In this document: piece after piece, positions 35,424 to 43,873 of the stretch | How the letters are laid out: each line of letters starts with the position of its first letter | How positions within the stretch are numbered: position 1 is the stretch's first letter | DNA from: Hahellaceae bacterium | Lineage (GTDB): Bacteria; Pseudomonadota; Gammaproteobacteria; Pseudomonadales; Oleiphilaceae | NCBI GenBank assembly: GCA_016716085.1 | Contig: JADJWY010000005.1 | Coordinates: forward strand, 620,001-684,000 | Reading direction: 5' to 3' | DNA length: 64,000 nt | Translations under genes and position numbers: made by a program | The notes under the pieces: model-generated | Told to the model about the DNA's origin: nothing | Seen by the model: only the letters and a program-made list of their open reading frames with translations | The model's database searches: none

Positions 35424-36326
35424 ATGAGTATTCATTTGGATATCGACCACGTAAGCATCGAATTTGATACGCCCAAGGGCAAATTCAAGGCGCTGGATTC
35501 GGTCAATCTTAAAATTGCCAAAGGTGAGTTTGTGTCCCTGATTGGTCACTCCGGCTGCGGCAAGTCAACGGTCCTAAACATCGTGGCGGGCCTGTTGAAA
35601 GCGACCCAGGGTGGAATAGTGCTGGATGGCAAAGAAGTCGATGAGCCTGGTCCCGAGCGTGCGGTGGTGTTTCAGAACCACTCGCTGCTGCCATGGCTGA
35701 CCTCGTATCAAAACGTAGAGCTGGCGGTAAAGCAGGTCTTCAAAGGTAAGAAAAGCAAGGCCGAAATGAAGGAGTGGATTGAGCACAATCTCAAACTGGT
35801 TCACATGGAGCACGCCATGCACAAGAAGCCCTCGGAAATTTCCGGCGGGATGAAGCAGCGAGTGGGGATTGCCCGCGCTCTGGCCATGCAGCCTACGGTA
35901 TTGTTGATGGATGAGCCCTTTGGCGCCCTCGATGCGCTGACGCGCTCCCACTTGCAGGATTCGTTGATGGAAATTCAGAACACCCTGCACAATACCGTCA
36001 TCATGATTACCCATGATGTGGATGAGGCTGTGTTGTTGTCAGATCGGATCGTGATGATGACCAATGGGCCGTCTGCGACCGTGGGCGAGATCCTGCATGT
36101 TGACTTACCGAGACCGCGGGAGCGTCTGGCTCTGGCGGATGATCCTCACTATAACCACCTGCGTGCGGAAGTCCTGCGCTTCCTGCACGAGCGTCACGCG
36201 AAGAAAGACACACCGACACGCTCTGGGAGTGAAGTGAAAAAAGCATCGGTAAGCGAAACGAAAGTGAGCGCCGAAAATCACCCTACGGAGCAGAAGGACC
36301 AAACCGCATCGCGCGTCGCAGCGTAG
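35424..36326 (+). CDS. nrtD: Nitrate-type ABC transporter ATP-binding protein
   Basis: 300 aa. Walker A GHSGCGKSTV (about 42-51), Q loop, signature SGGMKQR (about 145) and Walker B VLLMDEPFGALDA (about 165) are intact. The C-terminal 40 residues are a Lys/Glu/Ser-rich tail of no known role. NrtD-type (no fused binding domain as in NrtC). It follows nrtB by 18 bases and ends at a strong hairpin. Confidence 0.9.
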   Translation: MSIHLDIDHVSIEFDTPKGKFKALDSVNLKIAKGEFVSLIGHSGCGKSTVLNIVAGLLKATQGGIVLDGKEVDEPGPERAVVFQNHSLLPWLTSYQNVELAVKQVFKGKKSKAEMKEWIEHNLKLVHMEHAMHKKPSEISGGMKQRVGIARALAMQPTVLLMDEPFGALDALTRSHLQDSLMEIQNTLHNTVIMITHDVDEAVLLSDRIVMMTNGPSATVGEILHVDLPRPRERLALADDPHYNHLRAEVLRFLHERHAKKDTPTRSGSEVKKASVSETKVSAENHPTEQKDQTASRVAA

Positions 36327-36339
36327 TGCGGATTTAAAT

Positions 36340-36370
36340 GGGCGGGCGTATGCTGAAAATACGCCCGCCC
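36340..36370. terminator. Bidirectional hairpin between nrtD and nhaD
   Basis: Perfect 12-base stem (GGGCGGGCGTAT / ATACGCCCGCCC) with a 7-base loop between the convergent stops of nrtD and nhaD. No T-run follows on the plus strand; on the minus strand a short A/T stretch follows. Likely stops or protects transcripts from both sides. Confidence 0.65.
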
Positions 36371-36377
36371 GTATAGC

Positions 36378-37640
36378 TTACGTGGCGCTCAGGAACAGCC
36401 CGGAAAAGAGCAACGCACCCCCGTAACCCAGGGTGTAGGCTGTCAGGAGAAAAGGCAGGAATTTTAGGTAGGTCATAAAGGTTAGTTCTTTGTATTTGCT
36501 CATTGCTACGATACCCGCAGCTGAGCCGATGACCAGTGAGGCTCCACCTACGCCCACAGCGTAGGTGAGTGCAAGCCAATCACCCCGTGAAATTTCCAGT
36601 CCGGTTTTAAGCAGGGCGGCGGTTAAGGGCACGTTATCGATTGTGGCGGAGAGTAAACCGACCAGGTAGTTAGCGATGGATGCGGGAACGTGGGTGTAGA
36701 TACTACCCAACGAGGCAAGCACGCCGATTTCCTTGAGCATGCCCACTAAGAGCAGGATACCGAGGAAGAACAGCAGGGTTTCAAATTCGATGGTACGAAT
36801 GTATTCCAGAATGGGCTCACGATCATCGTCTTCATCGAAGAAGCGAGCAATCAGAAACATGGCCGAAAGTCCGAGCAGAAAGGTCAGTACGGGCGGGATG
36901 CTATAAAAAGCATTGAGAAAAATGGTGCTGATGATCGTAAAGAGAAACAGGATGCCAATGCCAATTTCAACGGGCTTGACGGCGCTGGCCTTACCTTCGA
37001 TCTGAACCTGTCCTTTCAGCGGTCTCGCCAAGAGTATGCCAAGGAAAAGCACAGCAATATAGGCTGGTATACTGAGGATTAGCAGGTCTCCAATGGTAAC
37101 CTTGCCTGCCAGAAAGATCATCAGTGTTGTGACATCACCGGTAATCAGTGCAACCCCTCCGCTGTTTACCGCGAAAATGGCCATGACGCAAAAGCGCAGC
37201 GTTTTCTCAACCGGCATTTTCAGGGAAAGAATCAGCGTCATCGAGACCAGTGTTGCGGTAATGTTATCTGCCAGAGAGGAAAAGAAAAAGCAGAAGGTAC
37301 CCACGAGAAAGAGTAGGCTGCGTTCGCTGATAGACTTGGGCAGAATAAGGTATACCAGTGATTCGACGACGCCTTTCTTGTTGAGGTAGGCCACGAAGGT
37401 CATCGCCGCCATCAAAAAGATCCAGAGGCTCGAGATCTCGCCGAGGTTCTCGGCGAATCCTTCCCGAGTGTGTTCCCCCTCAGGGCTGCCTGCGGCGTTT
37501 AAAAAAAGCAACATCCAGGCGATGGAGCCCAGAAACAAGGTCACTTTGGCCTTATTGACATGAATTTTCTCTTCGAGAATAACGCCAAGGAGAGCCAGGA
37601 TGGCGATCGCCACCAGGAAGAAGTGTAAGACGGGAGACAT
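36378..37640 (-). CDS. nhaD: NhaD-type Na+/H+ antiporter
   Basis: 420 aa, about 12 membrane helices. Contains NhaD-like motifs SSLADNITATLVSMTL (about 125-140) and SATIDNVPLTAALL (about 340), the paired Asp-Asn sites of the ion transporter superfamily. The protein expels sodium in exchange for protons and is common in marine and haloalkaliphilic bacteria. It stands alone, convergent with nrtD. Confidence 0.92.
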   Translation of the reverse strand: MSPVLHFFLVAIAILALLGVILEEKIHVNKAKVTLFLGSIAWMLLFLNAAGSPEGEHTREGFAENLGEISSLWIFLMAAMTFVAYLNKKGVVESLVYLILPKSISERSLLFLVGTFCFFFSSLADNITATLVSMTLILSLKMPVEKTLRFCVMAIFAVNSGGVALITGDVTTLMIFLAGKVTIGDLLILSIPAYIAVLFLGILLARPLKGQVQIEGKASAVKPVEIGIGILFLFTIISTIFLNAFYSIPPVLTFLLGLSAMFLIARFFDEDDDREPILEYIRTIEFETLLFFLGILLLVGMLKEIGVLASLGSIYTHVPASIANYLVGLLSATIDNVPLTAALLKTGLEISRGDWLALTYAVGVGGASLVIGSAAGIVAMSKYKELTFMTYLKFLPFLLTAYTLGYGGALLFSGLFLSAT

Positions 37641-37753
37641 AACGACTGATTCCGTTGCTATGCAAAAGGGTGTTCGGGGATTATACGAGGTCTGCAGGGC
37701 GAGGCAATCGGATTCGCTTCAAACGCACCAAAATGATCAAGTCAGGTATCGCT

Positions 37754-38782
37754 ATGAGTAGATCGTGGGACAAAGTAGATATCAATAATGTTGTGGGTGA
37801 GCATCCCTTTCTGGATAAGCCTCATCATGGGCCGCGCGGATTTTTGAACCCGCCTTCGCCGCACCGCGACGGTCGGGTGGGGGCGGGTATGGGCCGGGTG
37901 CTCTGGCAATTGGCGCGGGAGGGAAATCGCCCCGTGGCGTTTGCGGCGCCGGATGCGCGTCCCAGAGAGCAGGCCCTGTCGGAAATCAGGGCGCATAAGA
38001 CCGGGCAAGCAGGGATGCCGCTGACCTGGCTGGGGCAGTCCTGTTTTTATTTTCGGGCCGGTCCACTTGGTATTGTAACGGACCCTTTTTTGGGCGCGCG
38101 CGCCTCTCCCTTCTCATTTTCAGGTCCTAAGCGACTGGCTCCCCGGCCACTGAGCCTCAGTGACCTTGATTTTGATGTGATCGTTATGTCACACAATCAT
38201 TACGATCATTTTTGCAGCGAAACACTGGCGGCGGTGAAAGACAAACACACCCGGCTGGTTGTCACGACGCTTGGGCTTGCTCCGGCGTTTCGTAAACTGG
38301 GGTATCGTCATGTCTATGAGCTCGACTGGTACCAGACGTTAAGCTGCCAGGGTGTCGAATTTACCGCCTTACCCGCCTATCATTTTTCCGGCCGGTCCCT
38401 TTGGGATACGGATCGTACCCTGTGGGCCAGTTTTGCGATTCATGGTCCTGATCGCCGTGTCTTTTTTGCCGGTGATACCGGATATGGCCCCGAGTTTGCG
38501 CGCATGGGGCAATTGCTCGGCGAATGCGACATTGGACTGGTTCCTATTGGCGCGTATGGGCCGCGTGAAGTCTTTGCCCAGGTGCATGCCGATCCGCTGG
38601 AGGCCGTCAAAATGGGACGGGATGTTCGCGCCCGACATCTGGTAGGCATGCACTGGGGAACGCTGCGACTGACCACGGAACCTTTCTGGGAACCACGCGA
38701 GGAATTTCTGCACCATTTAGAGGCAATGCAGGTATCCGGTTCGGTGTTAGGCATCGGTGAAACCCGCGTGATTTCGGCCTGA
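37754..38782 (+). CDS. Metallo-beta-lactamase-fold hydrolase
   Basis: 342 aa from the ATG at 37754, which has AGG about 10 bases upstream; earlier ATGs lack a ribosome binding site. The motif SHNHYDH (HxHxDH zinc site, about 146-152), AYHFSGR, FFAGDTGYGPEF and GMHWGT place it in the family of N-acyl-phosphatidylethanolamine phospholipase D-like and RomA-like hydrolases. It may act on a phospholipid or phosphodiester, but the substrate is not proven. No signal peptide. Confidence 0.85.
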   Translation: MSRSWDKVDINNVVGEHPFLDKPHHGPRGFLNPPSPHRDGRVGAGMGRVLWQLAREGNRPVAFAAPDARPREQALSEIRAHKTGQAGMPLTWLGQSCFYFRAGPLGIVTDPFLGARASPFSFSGPKRLAPRPLSLSDLDFDVIVMSHNHYDHFCSETLAAVKDKHTRLVVTTLGLAPAFRKLGYRHVYELDWYQTLSCQGVEFTALPAYHFSGRSLWDTDRTLWASFAIHGPDRRVFFAGDTGYGPEFARMGQLLGECDIGLVPIGAYGPREVFAQVHADPLEAVKMGRDVRARHLVGMHWGTLRLTTEPFWEPREEFLHHLEAMQVSGSVLGIGETRVISA

Positions 38783-38800
38783 GCGACCTGGCGTCCGGCG

Positions 38801-38820
38801 TTTTACAAAATTTTACAAAA
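38801..38820 (+). repeat. Tandem 10-base repeat upstream of pycA
   Basis: TTTTACAAAA occurs twice with no spacer, each copy itself an imperfect palindrome. It lies 15 bases before the -35 element of the pycA promoter, a natural position for an activator site. Confidence 0.7.
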
Positions 38821-38834
38821 GTCAGGCTGAGCAC

Positions 38835-38879
38835 TTTTCAAACCCTTGTTTTGGCAGCTACACTAGGGGGATTCCCCCT
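38835..38879 (+). promoter_or_regulatory. Probable pycAB promoter with adjacent inverted repeat
   Basis: TTTTCA (38835-38840), an 18-base spacer and TACACT (38859-38864) form a moderate sigma-70 promoter. Immediately downstream, AGGGGG-att-CCCCCT (38865-38879) could be an operator at the transcription start. Confidence 0.5.
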
Positions 38880-38906
38880 CTCTAACTACCATCCTGCGAG
38901 GCACAC

Positions 38907-40349
38907 ATGGCGGGTCCGGTTGATCCAAACCTGGTTAAAAAAGTCCTGATTGCGAATCGGGGTGAAATTGCCGTGCGTATCGCGCGTGCGTGTCGCGAAC
39001 TCGGTATTCGTTCCGTCGCGATTTATTCTGAAGCGGACCGCTATTCGCTGCACGTCAAGAAGTCCGATGAGGCTCACTGCGTCGGAAGTGATCCTCTGCA
39101 GGGCTACCTGAATCCGCACACCATTGTGAACCTGGCCGTCGAAACCGGTTGCGATGCATTGCATCCGGGTTATGGCTTTCTGTCTGAAAATGCGGAACTG
39201 GCCAAAGTCTGTGCAGAGCGCGGCATTAAGTTTATCGGACCGTCGGCTGAGGTCATCCATATGATGGGTGATAAGACCGAAGCGCGCACCAGTGCCATTC
39301 GTGCCGGTGTGCCGGTGACGCCAGGGACAGAAGGCAACCTCTCCGGGATTGACGAGGCGGTTGAATTTGCCGGTAAGATTGGTTATCCGGTCATGCTGAA
39401 GGCCACCTCCGGTGGGGGTGGTCGCGGTATCCGACGCTGTAATGACGAAAAAGAGCTGCGTCAGAACTACGATCGTGTTATTTCCGAGGCAACCAAAGCC
39501 TTCGGTCGTGCCGATGTGTTTATGGAAAAATGTATCGTTAATCCACGACATATCGAAGTGCAGGTGTTGGCTGATAGTCTGGGTAATACGATCCACCTGT
39601 TTGAACGCGATTGCTCTATTCAGCGTCGTAACCAGAAGCTGATCGAGCTGGCGCCGTCACCTCAGCTTACGCCCGATCAGCGGAAGTACATTGGTGAACT
39701 GGCCGTCAAAGTGGCCAAAGAAGTGAACTATGAGAATGCCGGAACGGTCGAATTCCTGTTGGATCATGATGGTAGCTTCTACTTCATGGAAATGAATACC
39801 CGCGTTCAGGTCGAGCACACCATCACTGAACAGATTACGGGTGTGGACATTGTAAAAGAGCAGATTCGGGTCGCGTCTGGGTTGCCACTGCGTTATAAGC
39901 AGGAAGATGTAACCTACCAGGGTTTTTGTGCGCAGTTTCGTATCAATGCGGAAGACCCCAAAAATGGCTTTCTGCCGAGCTTCGGGCGAATCAGCCGCTA
40001 CTACTCTGCAGGCGGCCCCGGTGTGAGAACGGATGCGGCCATGTACAGTGGCTATACCATTCCGCCCTATTATGATTCTATGTGCGCCAAGCTGATCGTT
40101 TGGGCATTGACCTGGGAAGAGCTGCTGGAACGCTCAGAGCGGGCACTGGGCGATATGCAGATTTACGGTATCCGCACGACGATTCCTTACTATCAGGAAA
40201 TCCTCCAGCACCCAGAATTCAGAGCCGCTGATTTCAATACCGGGTTTGTCGAAAAACATCCCGAACTGGTTCATTATTCCGTTAAACGTAGACCTGAATC
40301 GCTCGTAGCGGCTATCGCCGCCGCGGTTGCCGCTCAGGCGGGCATCTAA
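38907..40349 (+). CDS. pycA: Pyruvate carboxylase subunit A (biotin carboxylase)
   Basis: 480 aa. Carboxylates biotin using ATP and bicarbonate. ATP-grasp features are clear: KATSGGGGRGIRRC (about 160-173), EKCIVNPRHIEVQVL, MEMNTRVQVEHTITE and the C-terminal biotin carboxylase domain. It resembles AccC, but the directly following gene encodes the biotin-bearing carboxyltransferase, so it is the A subunit of a two-subunit pyruvate carboxylase as in Pseudomonas. It replenishes oxaloacetate from pyruvate. Confidence 0.88.
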   Translation: MAGPVDPNLVKKVLIANRGEIAVRIARACRELGIRSVAIYSEADRYSLHVKKSDEAHCVGSDPLQGYLNPHTIVNLAVETGCDALHPGYGFLSENAELAKVCAERGIKFIGPSAEVIHMMGDKTEARTSAIRAGVPVTPGTEGNLSGIDEAVEFAGKIGYPVMLKATSGGGGRGIRRCNDEKELRQNYDRVISEATKAFGRADVFMEKCIVNPRHIEVQVLADSLGNTIHLFERDCSIQRRNQKLIELAPSPQLTPDQRKYIGELAVKVAKEVNYENAGTVEFLLDHDGSFYFMEMNTRVQVEHTITEQITGVDIVKEQIRVASGLPLRYKQEDVTYQGFCAQFRINAEDPKNGFLPSFGRISRYYSAGGPGVRTDAAMYSGYTIPPYYDSMCAKLIVWALTWEELLERSERALGDMQIYGIRTTIPYYQEILQHPEFRAADFNTGFVEKHPELVHYSVKRRPESLVAAIAAAVAAQAGI

Positions 40350-40363
40350 GGCAGGAGATCGAA

Positions 40364-42160
40364 ATGTCCCGAATGATTCAAATTACCGATGTTGTGTTGA
40401 GAGATGGCCACCAGTCGCTGATCGCGACACGTTTACGGACCGATGACATGCTACCTGTGGCCTCCCTGCTGGATGAAGCGGGTTACTGGTCACTGGAGTG
40501 CTGGGGCGGTGCCACCTTTGATGCCTGCGTGCGCTTCCTCAAGGAAGACCCTTGGTTGCGCCTGCGCAAGCTGCGCGAAGCGATGCCCAAGACGCGCCTG
40601 CAAATGCTTTTGCGAGGTCAAAACTTGCTGGGTTATCGCCATTACTCAGATGATGTGGTCGAGGCCTTTGTCAAAAAAGCAGCTTCCAACGGGATTGATG
40701 TCTTCCGAATTTTTGATGCACTGAACGACATCCGTAACCTCGAAACCGCCATTAAAGCGGTCAAGAAAACTGGCAAGCATGCCCAAGGCACGATTTGCTA
40801 TACCACCAGTCCGGTGCATACCGTTGAAGCCTTCGTTGATCAGGCGCGTCAAATGGAAGGCATGGGCGCAGACAGTATTGCGATCAAGGATATGGCCGGT
40901 CTGCTAACACCTCAGGTGACCTATGATCTGGTCAAGTCTCTGAAGCAGGAGCTTTCCGTCCCCGTTTTCCTGCACTCACATTATACCTCCGGTCTGGCCT
41001 CCATGTGCCAGCTCAAGGCGGTTGAAGCCGGTGTTGATCACCTGGATACCTGTGTGTCCTCCTTTGCGGGCGGAACCAGTCATCCGCCCACTGAGACCAT
41101 GGTTGCGGCCTTGCAGGCTGCGGGTTATAAAACCTCGGTCGATTTGGAAAAAGTGGCCAAAGTCGCTGCGCATTTCAGGGAAGTGCGCAAGAAGTACCAC
41201 CAGTTTGAAAGTGAGTACAACGGCGTTGATACTCACGTACTGGTCAGTCAAGTCCCAGGTGGTATGATGAGCAACCTCGCGAATCAGCTTAAAGACCAGG
41301 GTGCGCTGGAGCGTATTCAAGAGGTGTTCGACGAAATTCCCCGTGTGCGTCATGATCTGGGGTACCCGCCTCTGGTGACACCCACCTCTCAGATCGTCGG
41401 TACCCAGGCGGTCATCAATGTGGTGACAGGCAAACGTTACGAAACCATCACCAATGAGGTGAAGCGTTACCTTCAGGGCTGGTATGGTAAGGCTCCCGCA
41501 GTGGTTGATGCGGATCTTCAGAAACGCGCCATTGGCTCCGAAACCGTGATCGATGTGCGTCCGGCTGATTTGCTCAAGGCCGAATTGTCCGAGTTACGGG
41601 CTGAAGTCGGTGCGCTGGCCGAAACCGAAGAAGATGTGCTGACCTATGCGATGTTCCCGGAAGTGGCCAAACCCTTCCTCGAAGGTCGCAAGGCGGGAAC
41701 CCTCAAGCCAGAAGAGTTGAAGCCTAAAGCGGCAGCGGCGGGCGGCGGCGGGCAGATTGCCACCGAATTCAAGATCACGGTTCATGGCGAAACCTATGAC
41801 ATTCATGTGACGGGTGTCAGCCCTGCCGGTGCAGATGATCGTCGCTTCTACCTGACGGTCGATGGTGAGCCAGAAGAAATCACCATGGAAAGCAAAGGTG
41901 AATTCAGTCGTCAGTCCGGTGGTGGTAAGCGCCCTCGTGCCTCCAAGCCGGGCGATGTGGTCACCGCAATGCCGGGCAACATCGTCGATGTACTGGTGAA
42001 GGCCGGGCAAGTGGTGAAAGCCGGTGATCCTTTACTGATTATCGAAGCGATGAAGATGGAAACCGAGATCAAAGCGCCAATCGGCGGTGCGGTTCAGGCT
42101 ATCCATGTGGCTAAAGGGGATCGCGTCACGCCGACAGAAGCCTTGATTGAAATTGGATGA
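40364..42160 (+). CDS. pycB: Pyruvate carboxylase subunit B (carboxyltransferase and biotin carrier)
   Basis: 598 aa. An N-terminal HMGL-like TIM barrel (about 1-270, ITDVVLRDGHQSL) is followed by the conserved carboxylase domain (about 290-480), a Gly-rich linker and a biotinyl domain ending in EAMKMETE with the biotinylated Lys near 565. It resembles the oxaloacetate decarboxylase alpha subunit, but no beta or gamma subunit genes are present and the biotin carboxylase is 14 bases upstream. Together with pycA it forms oxaloacetate from pyruvate and bicarbonate. Confidence 0.9.
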   Translation: MSRMIQITDVVLRDGHQSLIATRLRTDDMLPVASLLDEAGYWSLECWGGATFDACVRFLKEDPWLRLRKLREAMPKTRLQMLLRGQNLLGYRHYSDDVVEAFVKKAASNGIDVFRIFDALNDIRNLETAIKAVKKTGKHAQGTICYTTSPVHTVEAFVDQARQMEGMGADSIAIKDMAGLLTPQVTYDLVKSLKQELSVPVFLHSHYTSGLASMCQLKAVEAGVDHLDTCVSSFAGGTSHPPTETMVAALQAAGYKTSVDLEKVAKVAAHFREVRKKYHQFESEYNGVDTHVLVSQVPGGMMSNLANQLKDQGALERIQEVFDEIPRVRHDLGYPPLVTPTSQIVGTQAVINVVTGKRYETITNEVKRYLQGWYGKAPAVVDADLQKRAIGSETVIDVRPADLLKAELSELRAEVGALAETEEDVLTYAMFPEVAKPFLEGRKAGTLKPEELKPKAAAAGGGGQIATEFKITVHGETYDIHVTGVSPAGADDRRFYLTVDGEPEEITMESKGEFSRQSGGGKRPRASKPGDVVTAMPGNIVDVLVKAGQVVKAGDPLLIIEAMKMETEIKAPIGGAVQAIHVAKGDRVTPTEALIEIG

Positions 42161-42168
42161 TATACTGC

Positions 42169-42198
42169 GCGACCGAAGCCGTTAACGGCTTTGGTCGC
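42169..42198 (+). terminator. Stable hairpin after pycB
   Basis: GCGACC-g-AAGCCG-ttaa-CGGCTT-t-GGTCGC forms a 13-pair stem with one G-T pair and a 4-base loop, 9 bases after the pycB stop. There is no T-run, so it may be a transcript-stabilising hairpin rather than a true terminator. Confidence 0.5.
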
Positions 42199-42254
42199 CA
42201 GGCGTCGTGTATGATGCCCGGTGATCCCATGATTTGCTCCACCGGGTGCCGTTT

Positions 42255-43148
42255 ATGCTAGCTTTTCTACCTGCTCCGCTGAGAGGCGTCATTGCCTCCG
42301 TCCTTCTGGGGATTAACACCGTTTTCTGGTGTTTTCTGCTTTATATTCCCGCGCTGCTCAAATTGATTCCGGTGCCGATTTGGCAAAAGGCCTGCACCCG
42401 ACTCATTATTCTGATTTCCGAAGCCTGGGTGAAATGTAACAGTGGCTGGATGCGACTTACTCAGCCGACGCACTGGGACGTTGCGGGCCTGGAAGGTCTT
42501 AAGTATGAAGGCTGGTATCTGGTCATCTCGAATCACCAGAGTTGGGTGGATATCTTTGCCCTGCAGCACATTCTTACTCGCCGGATTCCATTTCTGAAGT
42601 TCTTTATCAAGAAGGACCTGATCTGGGTGCCGGTGATCGGTTTGGCCTGGTGGGGCCTGGATTTTCCCTTTATGACTCGCTCTACGCCTGAGCAAATCGC
42701 TAAAAACCCGGCATTGAAAGGTAAGGATATCGAGGCGACGCGAAAGGCCTGTGAAAAATTCCGCACCACACCTGTCAGCGTGATGAATTTCATCGAAGGC
42801 ACGCGGTTCACAGATGGCAAACACGCAAAACAGAATTCACCCTATACGAATCTGTTGAAGCCCAAACTGGGCGGCACTGGGTTTGTGCTCAGCACCATGG
42901 GCGATTACCTGCATACGATGCTGGATGTCACCATTTACTATCCGGAAGGACGTCCGGGGCTCTGGGAATTTATGTGTGGCAAGATCAAGCGGGTCAAGGT
43001 TGAGATTGAACGCATTGAGATTCCGGCCGAATTCCGCGGCAAAGATCCTGATGCTGACGAGTTCCGTCTGGCATTTAAGGGGTGGATGGAAGAGCGCTGG
43101 GCAGCGAAAGATCAAAAGCTGTCAGAGTGGAAAAATCGGAAGGCCTGA
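42255..43148 (+). CDS. Phospholipid acyltransferase (PlsC superfamily, YihG-like)
   Basis: 297 aa from the ATG at 42255; a TTG at 42234 in frame is possible. An N-terminal membrane segment (about 8-36) is followed by the acyltransferase motifs: NHQSWVD (HxxxxD, about 95-101), FPFMTRS, and FIEGTRF (about 180). It resembles the YihG-type putative 1-acylglycerol-3-phosphate acyltransferases of E. coli and Pseudomonas rather than PlsC itself. Likely membrane-bound and active in glycerolipid synthesis or remodelling. Confidence 0.85.
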   Translation: MLAFLPAPLRGVIASVLLGINTVFWCFLLYIPALLKLIPVPIWQKACTRLIILISEAWVKCNSGWMRLTQPTHWDVAGLEGLKYEGWYLVISNHQSWVDIFALQHILTRRIPFLKFFIKKDLIWVPVIGLAWWGLDFPFMTRSTPEQIAKNPALKGKDIEATRKACEKFRTTPVSVMNFIEGTRFTDGKHAKQNSPYTNLLKPKLGGTGFVLSTMGDYLHTMLDVTIYYPEGRPGLWEFMCGKIKRVKVEIERIEIPAEFRGKDPDADEFRLAFKGWMEERWAAKDQKLSEWKNRKA

Positions 43149-43170
43149 TTACGCGCTATCAGGTCGGTAA

Positions 43171-43194
43171 GAAGGGCGGCACGCCGCCCTCTTC
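43171..43194. terminator. Bidirectional terminator-like hairpin
   Basis: GAAGGGCGGC and GCCGCCC-t-CTTC pair around a very short centre, between the convergent stops at 43148 and 43209. Confidence 0.55.
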
Positions 43195-43208
43195 ATAGGT
43201 GAGCGCAA

Positions 43209-43772
43209 TCAGCGTTTGAAGAAGCGGGAAATGGTTTGTCCCAGCCAGCCTTCGTTAGACTCGCCTTTTTCGCTTTTCTCACCTTCTGGAAGCTTGTCCT
43301 TGTAGGCGTCAATGCAGGCCAGCATTTTCTGGCAGGCTTCTGAATCGGGCGGAAGATCACGCAATTCACAGATGCGCTCGACGGACATACCGAACGCGGT
43401 CTCAAAACCATACTTGTCCACCGAAACGGACTTGAAGAATGCGGGCTTGTCGTTCAGCTTGACGCGAATCTTGAATTCGGTGGCAGGTTTGCGGCCTTCC
43501 CGTTCACGACGCTGCAGTTGCAGGCCCACGATTGTCCCATCTTCATGAATCAGTGACTCACCCTGCATGGCCATCAGTTGGCGCACGGCTTTTTGCCACT
43601 GCTGCAGACGCTGGTCAATGTCTTTTGCTTCTGCCATCGCTTTTTGCATGGCCGCTTTGGACTTGCCATTCACGCGGACGTAACGCTGTTGTTCCTTGCC
43701 ATTGATAGCTCGGGTGACGCGCAGATAGGTGCGACTACTATCTGAGCTGTCTTTGAATACTGTAATTCCCAT
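43209..43772 (-). CDS. Conserved hypothetical protein, possible AP2-like fold
   Basis: 187 aa, basic, no signal peptide. After a Lys/Gln-rich helical region (about 35-70) the central part (EFKIRVKLNDKPAFFKSVSVDKYGFETAFGMSVERICELR, about 95-135) has the three-strand plus helix pattern of AP2-type DNA-binding domains. This is a weak pattern match only. The C-terminus is acidic and ends in GWLGQTISRFFKR. It stands alone between convergent and codirectional genes. Function unknown. Confidence 0.7.
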   Translation of the reverse strand: MGITVFKDSSDSSRTYLRVTRAINGKEQQRYVRVNGKSKAAMQKAMAEAKDIDQRLQQWQKAVRQLMAMQGESLIHEDGTIVGLQLQRREREGRKPATEFKIRVKLNDKPAFFKSVSVDKYGFETAFGMSVERICELRDLPPDSEACQKMLACIDAYKDKLPEGEKSEKGESNEGWLGQTISRFFKR

Positions 43773-43873
43773 GGTTTAACCTGCCGTGTTCGATAATTCC
43801 CTGACTGCAGGGAGTCAAGCCACAATACTGCACAAACGATTACGTTAACCGGAGGCGTTTGGATCAGAGCGAA

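Noticed and set aside
38801..38820. Start of a CRISPR or other repeat array
   Set aside because: Only two 10-base copies without spacers and no cas genes; more likely a regulator site.
40364..42160. Sodium-pumping oxaloacetate decarboxylase alpha subunit
   Set aside because: No beta or gamma subunit genes are present and a biotin carboxylase gene is 14 bases upstream, so pyruvate carboxylase subunit B fits better.
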